NCBI GenBank assembly: GCA_026397955.1
Contig: JAPLTV010000016.1
Location: 1 to 64,000, forward strand
DNA: 64,000 bases
DNA from: Verrucomicrobiota bacterium
GTDB lineage: Bacteria > Verrucomicrobiota > Verrucomicrobiia > Opitutales > UBA953
Reading direction: 5' to 3'
The position numbers were made by a program, and so were the translations under genes. Below are positions 17,637 to 25,811 of the stretch, in pieces. Positions within the stretch are counted from its first letter, which is position 1. Every line of letters begins with the position of its first letter. Under the pieces are notes generated by a model. It searched no databases, was not told the DNA's origin, and was given only the letters and a program-made list of their open reading frames with translations.

Positions 17637-18971
17637 ATGACAGAGAAAATCTTGGACCACAAGCGTAAGGAGAAGCCCTCCTTCACATCTCTCATCGAGA
17701 AGAAGCGGGATGGGGGCGAGTTCACCGCCGACGAGATCCGTCATATCGTCGACTCGGTGATGGATTCCGAAATGCCGGAGGCCCAGCAGGCCGCCTTGGC
17801 CATGGCGATTTACTTCAAGCAGATGTCCGCGCAGGAAACCGCGCTCCTGGCCGAAGAGCTCCGCCTCTCTGGCGACGTCATCGACCTCGACCGTCTCACC
17901 CAGCCCAAGATCGCCAAGGTCTCGACCGGTGGCGTGGGCGACAAGACTTCCATGGTGCTCGGCCCTCTCGGCGCCGCCGCCGGCGTCATCATGCCCGGCA
18001 TGAACGGCAAGGACGAGGAGTTCTGCATCTCCACCGTCGAGAAGCTTAGCTCGATTCCGGGCTTCAAGGGCAAGGCCACGATGGATCAGTTCCGTCAGCA
18101 GCTCGAACGCGTGGGTTGCGCGGTGACCGAGCAGTGCAGCGAAATCGCTCCGGCGGATGATATCCTCTACAAGCTCCGCCAGAAGACGGGCACGATTCCG
18201 TCCCTCCCGCTCATCACGGGCAGCATCCTCTCCAAGAAGCTCGCCGAAGGCTGCGAAGGCCTGGTGATCGACGTGAAGTGGGGCAACGGTTCCTTTATCC
18301 GCGACCTCGAGCAGGCCAAGCAGCTCGCCCGCATCGTCACCCGCGTCGCCCGCTCCCTTAACCGCAAGTGCGTGGCCCTCGTGACCGACATCAACCAGCC
18401 TCTCGGCGACTCCGTTGGCACGGGCCTCGAAGTGCTCGAAGCCGTCCGCCTCCTGAAGGGCGAAGGCCCCGAAGACCTGCAGGACCTCGTCCTGAAGCTG
18501 GGCATGGAAGTCGTGCGCCTCGCCGGCGTCGCCGGTTCGACCCTTTCCGCCAAGCAGACCGTCGAGAAGCACCTCAAGGACGGTTCCGCCCTCGAGAAGT
18601 TCAAGGCGATGGTCCGCGCCCAGGGCGGCAAGACCGACTGGATCGACGATCCCGCGAAGTTCCCCAAGGCGAAGTTCATCCGCAAGCTGCCCGCCCCGAA
18701 GCGCGGCTACGTGCACACCATCGATGCCGGCAAGATCGCCCAGGGCGTCCGTCTTCTCGCCACCCTCAAGGATGGCACGCTCGACCCGTCGGTCGGCGTC
18801 ACCGAGATCCGCAAGGTCGGCACGCAGGTCAAGCAGGGTGAGCCGCTGATCATGATCCATTACAACGACGAGGCCAAGGTCGACGCCGCCCTCCCGTACT
18901 TCCGCGACGCCTATCGCCTCGCTCCCAAGCGCCCGAACATGCCCCCGCTCGTCGTCGAGCGTGTGGCCTGA
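17637..18971 (+). CDS. Divergent pyrimidine-nucleoside (thymidine) phosphorylase
   Basis: 444 aa, the length and full fold of the thymidine phosphorylase family: helical N-terminus, KVSTGGVGDKTSMVLGP (phosphate loop), LITGSILSKKLAEG (Ser and Lys of the pyrimidine site), VIDVKWGNGSF and the C-terminal barrel-sandwich part. It should split pyrimidine nucleosides with phosphate. The striking difference is at the segment before SIPGF: E. coli-type enzymes read [15 protein letters not shown] there, with the catalytic His of GHTGGT, whereas this protein has NGKDEEFCISTVEKLS and lacks both the His and the GG. The Arg, Ser and Lys of the base site are kept. It may therefore use another nucleoside or mechanism. 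Leader without Shine-Dalgarno (AAATCCTAACTACTTATG). Confidence 0.8.
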   Translation: MTEKILDHKRKEKPSFTSLIEKKRDGGEFTADEIRHIVDSVMDSEMPEAQQAALAMAIYFKQMSAQETALLAEELRLSGDVIDLDRLTQPKIAKVSTGGVGDKTSMVLGPLGAAAGVIMPGMNGKDEEFCISTVEKLSSIPGFKGKATMDQFRQQLERVGCAVTEQCSEIAPADDILYKLRQKTGTIPSLPLITGSILSKKLAEGCEGLVIDVKWGNGSFIRDLEQAKQLARIVTRVARSLNRKCVALVTDINQPLGDSVGTGLEVLEAVRLLKGEGPEDLQDLVLKLGMEVVRLAGVAGSTLSAKQTVEKHLKDGSALEKFKAMVRAQGGKTDWIDDPAKFPKAKFIRKLPAPKRGYVHTIDAGKIAQGVRLLATLKDGTLDPSVGVTEIRKVGTQVKQGEPLIMIHYNDEAKVDAALPYFRDAYRLAPKRPNMPPLVVERVA

Positions 18972-19000
18972 GCCGGATTCGGCTCGGTCGGTGAACGGGC

Positions 19001-19549
19001 ATGAGTGTTTCGATCGACTGCGGTGACGGCCTTTTGCTGACGGTTCGCAGCGAGGCCGAAGCCGAGGAGACGTTCCGCCTGGTGGTCAGGAACGACGCCT
19101 ATCTGCGCGTCTGGCTGCCTTGGCTTGACCGCTGTGCCACGGTCGAGGCGATGAAGGGACGGATCGCCGCCTGGGCGGATGAATCGGCCAAAGGTGAGTC
19201 GCTGCATCTGGCCATCCGCCTGCATGGAGAGATGGTCGGGGCGGTCGGATATAACACGATCTCGACGTTCAATCGCTCCGCCACGATCGGCTATTGGCTG
19301 TCCGAACACATGCGTGGCCGGGGCGTGATGTCGCGCGCGGTCCGTGGCCTCGTGGGCTACGGATTCGCTCAACGTCGGCTGAATCGTCAGGTCATCGCGG
19401 CCGCGACCGAGAATCATGCGAGCCGGAAGGTCGCTGAGAGGTTAGGCTTCCGCTTCGAGGGTGTCGCGCGGGAAGCCGAATGGATCTACGGACGTAAAGT
19501 CGATCACGCCGTGTATGCGATGCTCGCGTCCGAATGGACGGTCGCCTGA
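19001..19549 (+). CDS. GNAT N-acetyltransferase, RimJ/RimL type
   Basis: 182 aa, one GNAT domain of the RimJ/RimL/SpeG-like branch. The acetyl-CoA loop is seen in GYWLSEHMRGRGVMSRAVRG, where R/Q-x-x-G-x-G/A is represented by MRGRGVM, and the following VIAAATENHASRKVAERLGFRFEG is the classical motif B with the Asn and the xLGF turn. RimL acetylates ribosomal protein L7/L12, and relatives modify other ribosomal proteins or small amines; the substrate is not determinable. It lies 30 bp after the phosphorylase gene and may be cotranscribed. Confidence 0.87.
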   Translation: MSVSIDCGDGLLLTVRSEAEAEETFRLVVRNDAYLRVWLPWLDRCATVEAMKGRIAAWADESAKGESLHLAIRLHGEMVGAVGYNTISTFNRSATIGYWLSEHMRGRGVMSRAVRGLVGYGFAQRRLNRQVIAAATENHASRKVAERLGFRFEGVAREAEWIYGRKVDHAVYAMLASEWTVA

Positions 19550-19568
19550 CGCCGCGGCTCTTTCGTTT

Positions 19569-19988
19569 TCAGCCTTCGCCCTGCGGCGTGCCGTCGGACT
19601 TCAGGATGAGGATGAGCTTCTGGCCATCCTTGCCGACGAGTTCCACCTCCACCTCAAGGGCGGTCGATAGCTTCCGCACGCCCGTCGGACCCGAAATCTG
19701 CGCACAGCCGTGCGCTTTAAGGAAGTCGGCCGCCTCGTCGCCGTTCTCCAGCACCACGAGTCGTCCCAGCAGGGCTTTGCCGTCGGCCTGGCCGACCTCG
19801 AGCTTCGCCGTCCGGTCGCGGAAGTGATCGTCGAGCTGAGCCCAGGTCACGACATCCCCTGCGCTGAAAGCGCGCTCACCCGTGCTCCGGATCGCGCTGA
19901 GCTCCGTCGGCAGCCCGCGTAACGTCTCCGTCGCCGGCTTACAGCCAGCTGCCACGAGTGCGACCAGGAGCGCCGGGAGGAACCGCAT
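19569..19988 (-). CDS. Small lipoprotein of unknown function
   Basis: 139 aa with an N-terminal lipobox: LLVALVAAGCKPAT, Cys at residue 16 would be lipidated and the protein tethered to the inner or outer membrane. The mature part mixes Asp/Glu-rich strands (LGRLVVLENGDEAADFLKAHGC, ALEVEVELVGKDGQKLILIL). I recognise no domain. It lies one base downstream of the dienelactone-hydrolase gene on the same strand, suggesting one operon, and converges with the acetyltransferase gene. Confidence 0.7.
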   Translation of the reverse strand: MRFLPALLVALVAAGCKPATETLRGLPTELSAIRSTGERAFSAGDVVTWAQLDDHFRDRTAKLEVGQADGKALLGRLVVLENGDEAADFLKAHGCAQISGPTGVRKLSTALEVEVELVGKDGQKLILILKSDGTPQGEG

Positions 19989-19989
19989 C

Positions 19990-20763
19990 TTAGAGGACCA
20001 GCTTCAGGAATTTCTCCATCTCGATCCAAGAGTCGCGGTCGGCGTCGGCGTTGTAGGCGGCGCCCTTGGAGTTGTCGTTACCGGCGGCCTTGTGGGTGAA
20101 GCTGTGGACGGCGCCGGGATACTTCACGAGTTTGTAGTCCACGCCGGAGGTCTTCATCTCGGCCTCGAAGGCGGCGACATCCTTGGCGGGGACGTAAGGG
20201 TCATCGGCGCCGTGCAGTGCGAGGACCTTGGCCTGGATATTCTTGCCGTCGGCCGGGGTCGGGGAATCGAGACCACCGTGGAAGCTGACGACGCCTTTCA
20301 CCTTGGCGCCACTGCGGGCGAGTTCGATGACGGTCGTGCCGCCGAAGCAGTAGCCGGTCGCGGCGAGCTTCGAAGCGTCGGTGCGGGCGTCGTGGCTCAG
20401 AACGTCGAGCGCGGCGTTAACGCGGGCGCGAAGCAGGGGGCGGTCGCCCTTGTACTTGCCGGCTTCCTTGCCGGCGGCCGGAGGCTGCGGGCGGATGCCC
20501 TTACCGTAGATGTCGGCGACGAGGATGTTGTAACCGAGGGCGGCGAGCTTGCGGGCGGCTTCCTTCTCGTGGTCGCTGATGCCAGTCCACTGGTGCACGA
20601 CGAGCACGCCCGGGCGCTTGCCGCTCACGGCGTCGTCATAGGCTTGCCAGCCTTCGCAGAGGACGTCGCCGGACTTATATTCAAGAGGCTTCTCGACGAT
20701 GGCCGCGGAGAGCGGGCCAAAGGAGCTTAGGATAGCGAGGAGGGAAGGTAGGAGGGCTTTCAT
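19990..20763 (-). CDS. Exported dienelactone hydrolase family protein
   Basis: 257 aa from ATG 20763; the ORF track start at 20772 is a TTG and is less likely. A signal peptide (ALLPSLLAILSSFGPLSAA) precedes an alpha/beta hydrolase domain. The catalytic triad is that of dienelactone hydrolase: Cys in TGYCFGGTTVIELA, Asp in HGADDPYVP and His in PGAVHSFTHKAAG. Members cleave lactones and esters; the exported version with a Cys nucleophile is common in Verrucomicrobiota and Proteobacteria and its physiological substrate is unknown. The nearby lipoprotein gene is one base downstream. Confidence 0.88.
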   Translation of the reverse strand: MKALLPSLLAILSSFGPLSAAIVEKPLEYKSGDVLCEGWQAYDDAVSGKRPGVLVVHQWTGISDHEKEAARKLAALGYNILVADIYGKGIRPQPPAAGKEAGKYKGDRPLLRARVNAALDVLSHDARTDASKLAATGYCFGGTTVIELARSGAKVKGVVSFHGGLDSPTPADGKNIQAKVLALHGADDPYVPAKDVAAFEAEMKTSGVDYKLVKYPGAVHSFTHKAAGNDNSKGAAYNADADRDSWIEMEKFLKLVL

Positions 20764-20810
20764 GCCCGCCAACTTAGGAAAGCCGTCCGTCGGCGCAAGC
20801 GCCTACCAAC

Positions 20811-21587
20811 TTAGGCCAGACCGCGCTTGGTCGACGCCGCGAAGTCCACGAAGGCCTTGGCGACCCGGCCGGAAGCCTCGGGCAAGGTGCGGGCCTTCTC
20901 GAGGGCCTGCGTGGTATTAAGCCCGTCGCGGTAGAAGATCCGGTGCATCAACTTGGCTGTGGCGATTTCTTCATCGGTGAAGCCCGATCGCTTCAGGCCG
21001 ACGGCGTTGATCATCTTGGTCTCGCACGGATTGCCGTCGGCGATGACGAAAGGAGGGACGTCCTGGACGCACTTGGAGCAGGCCGCGACCATGGCGTGGT
21101 CGCCGATGCGGCAGAACTGGTGGATGCCGGCGTTCCAGCCGATGTTCACGTGGTCGCCGACATGCACGTGGCCGGCCACGGCGGAGTGGCTGGAGATGAC
21201 GAGGTGGTTGCCGATCACGCAGTCATGCGCGACGTGCGAATAGGCCAGCAGGACGTTGTCGTCGCCGAGGATGGTCCATTCGCCTTCCTGGGTGCCGAGG
21301 TGGACGCTGACGTATTCGCGAAAGGTGTTACGGGCCCCGACTTTGAGGCCAGGCTTGCCCGGTTTCGCTTTGAGGTCCTGCGTTCGCCCGCCGATGAAAG
21401 CGTAAGGGAAGACCTCGCACTGCGGGCCGAGCTGCGTGTAGCCCTCGACCGTCGCGTGGTGGTGCAGCAAGCAGCCGTCGCCCAAGGTGACGTCGCCGCC
21501 CACGTAGGCGTAGGCGCCGATAACGACGTCGTGGCCGAGCTTGGCGCCAGCTTCGACGATCGCGGTGGGGTGGACTTGCGTGGCCAT
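20811..21587 (-). CDS. lpxA: UDP-N-acetylglucosamine acyltransferase LpxA
   Basis: 258 aa, usual LpxA length. The N-terminal part is a left-handed parallel beta helix of hexapeptide repeats (HPTAIVEAGAKLGHDVVIGA, and so on), and the catalytic His lies in YSHVAHDCVIG. The C-terminal helical part (INAVGLKRSGFTDEEIATAK) is the acyl-ACP docking region, with the N-x-x-G-L-x-R pattern of LpxA. It puts the first acyl chain on UDP-GlcNAc, the first step of lipid A synthesis in the cytoplasm. The stop of the upstream lpxC/fabZ gene is 5 bp away, so both are one operon. This shows an LPS-type outer membrane. Confidence 0.95.
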   Translation of the reverse strand: MATQVHPTAIVEAGAKLGHDVVIGAYAYVGGDVTLGDGCLLHHHATVEGYTQLGPQCEVFPYAFIGGRTQDLKAKPGKPGLKVGARNTFREYVSVHLGTQEGEWTILGDDNVLLAYSHVAHDCVIGNHLVISSHSAVAGHVHVGDHVNIGWNAGIHQFCRIGDHAMVAACSKCVQDVPPFVIADGNPCETKMINAVGLKRSGFTDEEIATAKLMHRIFYRDGLNTTQALEKARTLPEASGRVAKAFVDFAASTKRGLA

Positions 21588-21592
21588 CCGGT

Positions 21593-22933
21593 TCAGCCGT
21601 TAGGCGAGTCGGCGATGGTGAAGAGCAGTTCGGCGGACGAGACGCACTCGCCGTTGACGAGGCATTCGCATTCGGCAGCAGCGATACGGCCGCGGACCTT
21701 GGTGAGCTTGGCGCGGATCTCCAGGGTGTCGCCCGGCGTAACCGCCTTGCGGAACTTCACCTTGTCGGCGCTCATGAAGAACACGACCTTCGGGGCTTCG
21801 TCGGCGGCGCCGCGGCGCAGCATGATGAGGCCGGCGGCCTGGGCCATCGCCTCGATCTGCAGGACGCCCGGCATGACTGGCTGGCCGGGGAAGTGGCCCT
21901 GGAAATAAGGTTCGTTGATCGTGACGTTCTTGATCGCGACGAGGGAGTCTTCGTTGAGCTCGACCACGCGGTCGACCATCACGAAGGGATAGCGATGGGG
22001 CAGGGCGTTGAGAATCTGGCGGATGTCCAGGGCCGAGCCAGCGGGGGCGGTCGGTGCTTCGACCTTAGGGCCTGCCGGAGCGGGCTTGGCCTTGGGAGCC
22101 TTGGATTCCTGCCACTGCTTGCGGACGGCTGCGGCGAGGCGGGCATTGAGCGCGTGGCCGGGGCGGACGGCGATGATGTGGGCCTTGAGGCGGATGCCGG
22201 CGAGGACGATGTCGCCGACGATATCGAGGATCTTATGGCGGACGAGCTCGTCCTTGAAACGCAGGGGCTCCTTGCTGACGATCTTGTCGCCCTTGAGGAT
22301 GATCGCAGAGTCGAGCGTGCCGCCCTTGATGAGGCCCTTCTCGATGAGGCCTTCGATGTCTTCGTAGATCGTGAACGTGCGGGCCGGAGCGATCTGCGCT
22401 TCGTAGGTCTCGGAGTCGATGTCGATCGTCAGGTGCTGCGTGTGGATGCCTCGGTCATCGGCCGAGGTGCAGGTGATGCGCAGGCCGTCGAAGGGAAGGG
22501 CGATGATGGAGCGGCTGCCTTCATTGATCGTGATGGGGTGCGTGAGCGTGAACGTCTCGCGCTGGGCTTCCTGTTCGATGATACCACACTGGTGGATGAG
22601 CGTCGTGAAGGGGCGGGCCGAGCCGTCGACGATGGGCGGCTCCGAGGCGTCGAGCTCGATGATGGCGTTGTCCACGGCCATACCGCTGAGGGCCGAGAGC
22701 ACGTGCTCGATGGTGTGCAGCTTGACGGCGTCGGAGGAGACGGTCGTCTTGCGCTCCAGTTCGGTGATCATCTCGGACACCGGGCGAACCTCAGGTTTGC
22801 CGAAAAGGTCGATGCGACGGAAGACTAGGCCGGTATTAGGAGCACCCGGTTTCAGGGTCAGGGTGACGTCCTGGCCGGTGTGGAGGGCTTTGCCCTTTAC
22901 GGAGGCTTCTTTGCCAAGGGTGCGCTGTTTCAT
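21593..22933 (-). CDS. lpxC/fabZ: LpxC-FabZ fusion (lipid A deacetylase / 3-hydroxyacyl-ACP dehydratase)
   Basis: 446 aa. Residues about 1-275 are LpxC, the zinc deacetylase that commits UDP-acyl-GlcNAc to lipid [14 protein letters not shown] (zinc His), IVDGSARPF and the late zinc ligands in [11 protein letters not shown] Pro/Ala-rich linker joins FabZ (about 305-446): [13 protein letters not shown] (catalytic His), [20 protein letters not shown] (catalytic Glu). FabZ dehydrates hydroxyacyl-ACP and competes for the same precursor, so the fusion couples the two fates. Such fusions occur in Bacteroidota, Chlorobiota and PVC bacteria. I start at MKQRTL, the normal LpxC beginning; a GTG at 22954 with a GGAGG at correct spacing would add seven residues. 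Confidence 0.93.
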   Translation of the reverse strand: MKQRTLGKEASVKGKALHTGQDVTLTLKPGAPNTGLVFRRIDLFGKPEVRPVSEMITELERKTTVSSDAVKLHTIEHVLSALSGMAVDNAIIELDASEPPIVDGSARPFTTLIHQCGIIEQEAQRETFTLTHPITINEGSRSIIALPFDGLRITCTSADDRGIHTQHLTIDIDSETYEAQIAPARTFTIYEDIEGLIEKGLIKGGTLDSAIILKGDKIVSKEPLRFKDELVRHKILDIVGDIVLAGIRLKAHIIAVRPGHALNARLAAAVRKQWQESKAPKAKPAPAGPKVEAPTAPAGSALDIRQILNALPHRYPFVMVDRVVELNEDSLVAIKNVTINEPYFQGHFPGQPVMPGVLQIEAMAQAAGLIMLRRGAADEAPKVVFFMSADKVKFRKAVTPGDTLEIRAKLTKVRGRIAAAECECLVNGECVSSAELLFTIADSPNG

Positions 22934-23010
22934 ACCGTTCACACAGTTATTCACACCCCCCTCCCTCTGTAAAGGCCTACTTTCGAGGGGTTTGGGTTGA
23001 AATTCACGGC

Positions 23011-23074
23011 GGAGGGGTAGGGGGTGGGGGTAGGGGCTTTTTAGGGCTAGGGCCGGGGCTTGGGCTAGGGCTGG
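23011..23074. repeat. G-rich low-complexity run (TAGGG-like)
   Basis: GGAGGGGTAGGGGGTGGGGG then TAGGGGCTTTTTAGGGCTAGGG and GGGCTAGGGCTGG: many G3-5 runs separated by TA, CTA or CTT. It resembles the 8901-9000 run and could form G-quadruplexes on the plus strand, upstream of lpxC on the opposite strand. Confidence 0.6.
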
Positions 23075-23223
23075 AAAGTCAGATGCGGATGGGATTCAGG
23101 ATGGGGCCAACCAGGAACAACGAACGATGAACGACGGCGCGCGCGCCAGTCATCGTGATGATTTCATCGCTGTGAACAACGCATCGTCCGAGCCCTGTCC
23201 CTGGCCCTGTCTCTGCCCCTCGA

Positions 23224-23238
23224 GCGAACATTGTTCGC
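23224..23238. promoter_or_regulatory. Perfect 15-bp palindrome upstream of trpG
   Basis: GCGAACA-T-TGTTCGC, two 7-bp arms around one base, 67 bp before the trpG start. Operator-like, regulator unknown. The half-sites are inside-out relative to a TGTTC-N4-GAACA LexA box, and the CGAAC-N3-GTTCG spacing does not fit the Bacillus-type SOS box. Confidence 0.45.
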
Positions 23239-23270
23239 ACGCTCACTTGTTCACACGGGGCCGCGGTTCC

Positions 23271-23276
23271 TTGACA
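23271..23276 (+). promoter_or_regulatory. Candidate -35 box for trpG
   Basis: Perfect TTGACA. With 17 bp spacing the -10 position (AATCGT around 23294) is poor, and transcription would then begin very near the GTG at 23306. It is offered as a candidate only. Confidence 0.25.
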
Positions 23277-23305
23277 CTTCGCAGCGCTGGGCAAATCGTC
23301 CGCAC

Positions 23306-23869
<564 letters not shown>

Positions 23870-23872
23870 GCG

Positions 23873-24337
23873 ATGTTCTGCCCCCGCTGTAATCACGAGG
23901 ATACGAAGGTCTTGGAGACCCGCCTCGGGAAGGGTAACCATTCCATCCGCCGTCGCCGCGAGTGCCTGGCGTGCGACCATCGCTTCAGCACCATCGAGGA
24001 AATCGTCCGCGAAGGCATGGTCGTCGTGAAGCGTAACGGCGCCCGCGAAGAATTCGACATCGGCAAGATCGCCTCCGGCGTCCGCAAGGCCACCGACAAG
24101 CGTCCCATCGAGCTCGAGCGCATCAACCTGATGATTTCCGAGATCGTCGAGAACCTGCAGGTGAAGTTCGGCGACGAGGTTCCCTCCAGCGCCATCGGCG
24201 AGGAGATCATGAACCTCCTCCAGTCGGTCGACCAGATCGCCTACGTCCGCTTCGCCAGCGTCTACCGCGAATTCCGCGATATCGACGAGCTCGCCAAGGC
24301 CATCGATCAGCTCCGCAAGGGAGGAAAGATCAAGTGA
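23873..24337 (+). CDS. nrdR: Transcriptional repressor NrdR
   Basis: 154 aa, typical NrdR. Zinc ribbon at the N-terminus: MFCPRCNHEDTKVLETR and RRRRECLACDHRFSTIE give four Cys ligands. The ATP-cone domain follows (VVVKRNGAREEFDIGKIASGVRKA, and the KRPIELERINLMISEI helix). NrdR binds ATP/dATP and represses ribonucleotide reductase genes at NrdR boxes. No nrd gene is in the window. The next gene starts inside its stop codon (GTGA), so translation is coupled. Confidence 0.97.
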   Translation: MFCPRCNHEDTKVLETRLGKGNHSIRRRRECLACDHRFSTIEEIVREGMVVVKRNGAREEFDIGKIASGVRKATDKRPIELERINLMISEIVENLQVKFGDEVPSSAIGEEIMNLLQSVDQIAYVRFASVYREFRDIDELAKAIDQLRKGGKIK

Positions 24338-24807
24338 CCGCCGCTCTGCCCAAGTCGATCCGCCTCCGCACGCTCAACGCGCTGCTGGCTTCGATGGTGG
24401 GCACCGCTCCCCAGCTCCGCAGCGACGTCGATGCGGTGCTGCGCGTGTTCGAGGCCGACGACGAGACCGACCCGCGCCTCAACGCCACGGACCTCGCCGC
24501 TGCGGCCGCCCAAATCTTCCGCCTGCTTTCACCGGATCGGGCGGTGCCGACTGTCGCCGTACTCGATCATCGTGCTGATCCGTTCGACGCCCTCTGGGCG
24601 CATGAACGCGTCGAAGCCGCCTTAGCCACCACCGGCGAAGCCGCCGACGTGCTCTTCTGGGTCGTTGGCCTGCAGGACCAATATCTCGCCGGCACCCGCG
24701 CCCGTTCGACCCGCTGGCGTGCCGCCTACGACGAAGCGGTCGACACGCTGCAGGGGCTCGTCGCCCGTCAGGCTGGCCGCCGCCGCGTGACGGTCGTCGT
24801 TCTCTGA
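24334..24807 (+). CDS. Hypothetical protein coupled to nrdR
   Basis: 157 aa from a GTG that overlaps the nrdR stop by four bases (GTGA). The N-terminus reads like a helical domain related to transcription antitermination factor NusB (RLRTLNALLASM, then Asp/Glu-rich spacing), but the expected motifs are too weak to name it. The second half (AHERVEAALATTGEAADVLFWVVGLQDQYL, then YDEAVDTLQGLVARQAG) is helical with a buried hydrophobic stretch. No signal peptide or membrane segment. Operon order is trpG-nrdR-this gene-HIT. Function unknown. Confidence 0.65.
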   Translation: MTAALPKSIRLRTLNALLASMVGTAPQLRSDVDAVLRVFEADDETDPRLNATDLAAAAAQIFRLLSPDRAVPTVAVLDHRADPFDALWAHERVEAALATTGEAADVLFWVVGLQDQYLAGTRARSTRWRAAYDEAVDTLQGLVARQAGRRRVTVVVL

Positions 24808-24814
24808 TTTTTCC

Positions 24815-25162
24815 ATGAGCGCCCCGAAGACGCTGTTCCAGAAGATCGCCGACAAGGAGATCCCCGCGAAGTTCATCCATGAGGATGCCGTGTGCGTGGC
24901 CTTCTATGACATCGCCCCGCAGGCGCCGACGCATGTGCTGATCGTGCCCCGTAAGGCCATCCCGCGCGTCGCCGAGGCGACCGGGGAAGATCAGGCTACC
25001 CTCGGGCACCTGCTACTTGTGGCTGGACAGCTTTCCCGCCAGCTCGGCTTGGCCAAGGGTTTCCGCGTCGTGATCAACAACGGCCCTGACGGCGGTGAGA
25101 CGGTCCCGCACCTCCACGTGCATCTGCTGGGTGGACGAGCCCTCGATTGGCCGCCAGGCTGA
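24815..25162 (+). CDS. HIT-family nucleotide-binding protein (HinT-like)
   Basis: 115 aa, HinT size. KIADKEIPAKFIHEDAVCVAFYD is the family's N-terminal signature, HVLIVPRKAIPRV follows, and the triad is VPHLHVHLLGGR (H-x-H-x-H). HinT enzymes hydrolyse AMP-N or AMP-lysine phosphoramidates in the cytosol and may undo adenylated side products. It sits 8 bp after the previous gene and 5 bp before the tsaB-like gene, within the trpG-nrdR-alr run. Confidence 0.95.
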   Translation: MSAPKTLFQKIADKEIPAKFIHEDAVCVAFYDIAPQAPTHVLIVPRKAIPRVAEATGEDQATLGHLLLVAGQLSRQLGLAKGFRVVINNGPDGGETVPHLHVHLLGGRALDWPPG

Positions 25163-25166
25163 GGCT

Positions 25167-25811
25167 ATGAGCGCGCCCGAACCCTGCCTCGTCCTCGACG
25201 GCTCCGCCCGTGCCGGAGTCCGGGTGGGAGTTCTCTCCGGAGGTCGCTGGGTAGGGCAGGGCATCTCACCTGATGGTGCCCTGGAAGGCCTCTTCGGTTG
25301 TGTCGAAGCCGCCTTGGCCGAAGCCAAGCTGTCGCTGGCTGATATCCGTTCCTTCGCCTTGTGCGTCGGTCCGGGCTCCGTACTCGGTATCCGTATCGCC
25401 GCACTCGCGGTACGTTCGTGGACCGCGCTCGAGCCGCGCCCAATCTTCGTCTGGGAATCCCTCGCGGGTATCGCGCGCTCCGCGCTCGCCGCCGGCGAGA
25501 AAGGCCCGTTCCTTGTCGCCGCGGAATCCCGTCTGAAGCGCTGGCATGCGCTCGAGGTTTCTGCCGGTGGTTCCCTCGGCGTGCCCTTCGAAGCCGAGGC
25601 AGCACAGTTGAATTCCTCTGGTCGTCGCGTGCTGGCCTCGAGCGAAGCCGCTGCCGGCGTGCTGACGTCGCACGTCGCCGTCCCGCATCCCTGGTCGGCC
25701 TTGCCGACCTTCTTCACTCAGCCCGGCTTCCTGCGCGAGGAGCCTCGCCCCGATGCGTTGAACGTCGCCAACGATTTCGCCACCTGGTCCGGGGAGCGCC
25801 ACCGCTCATGA
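25167..25811 (+). CDS. tsaB: TsaB-like tRNA t6A biosynthesis protein
   Basis: 214 aa from ATG 25167; the ORF track's earlier start overlaps the HIT gene. The ASKHA-type fold is suggested by CLVLDGSARAGVRVGVLSGG at the N-terminus and by ALCVGPGSVLGIRIAALAVRSW, where TsaB has GPGSFTGLRIGLA. TsaB is the non-catalytic partner of TsaD in threonylcarbamoyl-A37 formation on tRNA. The motif is eroded (VLGIRI for FTGLRI), and the C-terminal half is short and poorly conserved, so this is a divergent member. The alr gene begins inside its stop (ATGA). tsaD is not in the window. Confidence 0.72.
   Translation: MSAPEPCLVLDGSARAGVRVGVLSGGRWVGQGISPDGALEGLFGCVEAALAEAKLSLADIRSFALCVGPGSVLGIRIAALAVRSWTALEPRPIFVWESLAGIARSALAAGEKGPFLVAAESRLKRWHALEVSAGGSLGVPFEAEAAQLNSSGRRVLASSEAAAGVLTSHVAVPHPWSALPTFFTQPGFLREEPRPDALNVANDFATWSGERHRS

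Larger units (their letters stand above)
22955..23305. other. Gene-free spacer between divergent lpxC/fabZ and trpG
   Basis: About 350 bp with no convincing ORF. It holds a G-rich run (23011-23074), a short GAACGA-type tandem (around 23118-23137), a 15-bp palindrome (23224-23238) and a TTGACA box (23271-23276). Promoters for both divergent genes must lie here. Confidence 0.6.

Noticed and set aside
22948-22956. TTATTCACA, a DnaA-box-like word (also at 49146-49154)
   Set aside because: Single copies at two gene starts; frequency fits chance in 64 kb and no origin-like cluster is seen.
23224-23238. Palindrome as a LexA/SOS box
   Set aside because: Arm order and spacing (CGAAC-N3-GTTCG) fit neither the Bacillus-type box (N4) nor TGTTC-N4-GAACA; no SOS gene nearby.
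25361-25807. N-terminal extension of alr
   Set aside because: Antiphase reading of the tsaB-like gene; the start at 25808 overlaps by four bases and fits the family.
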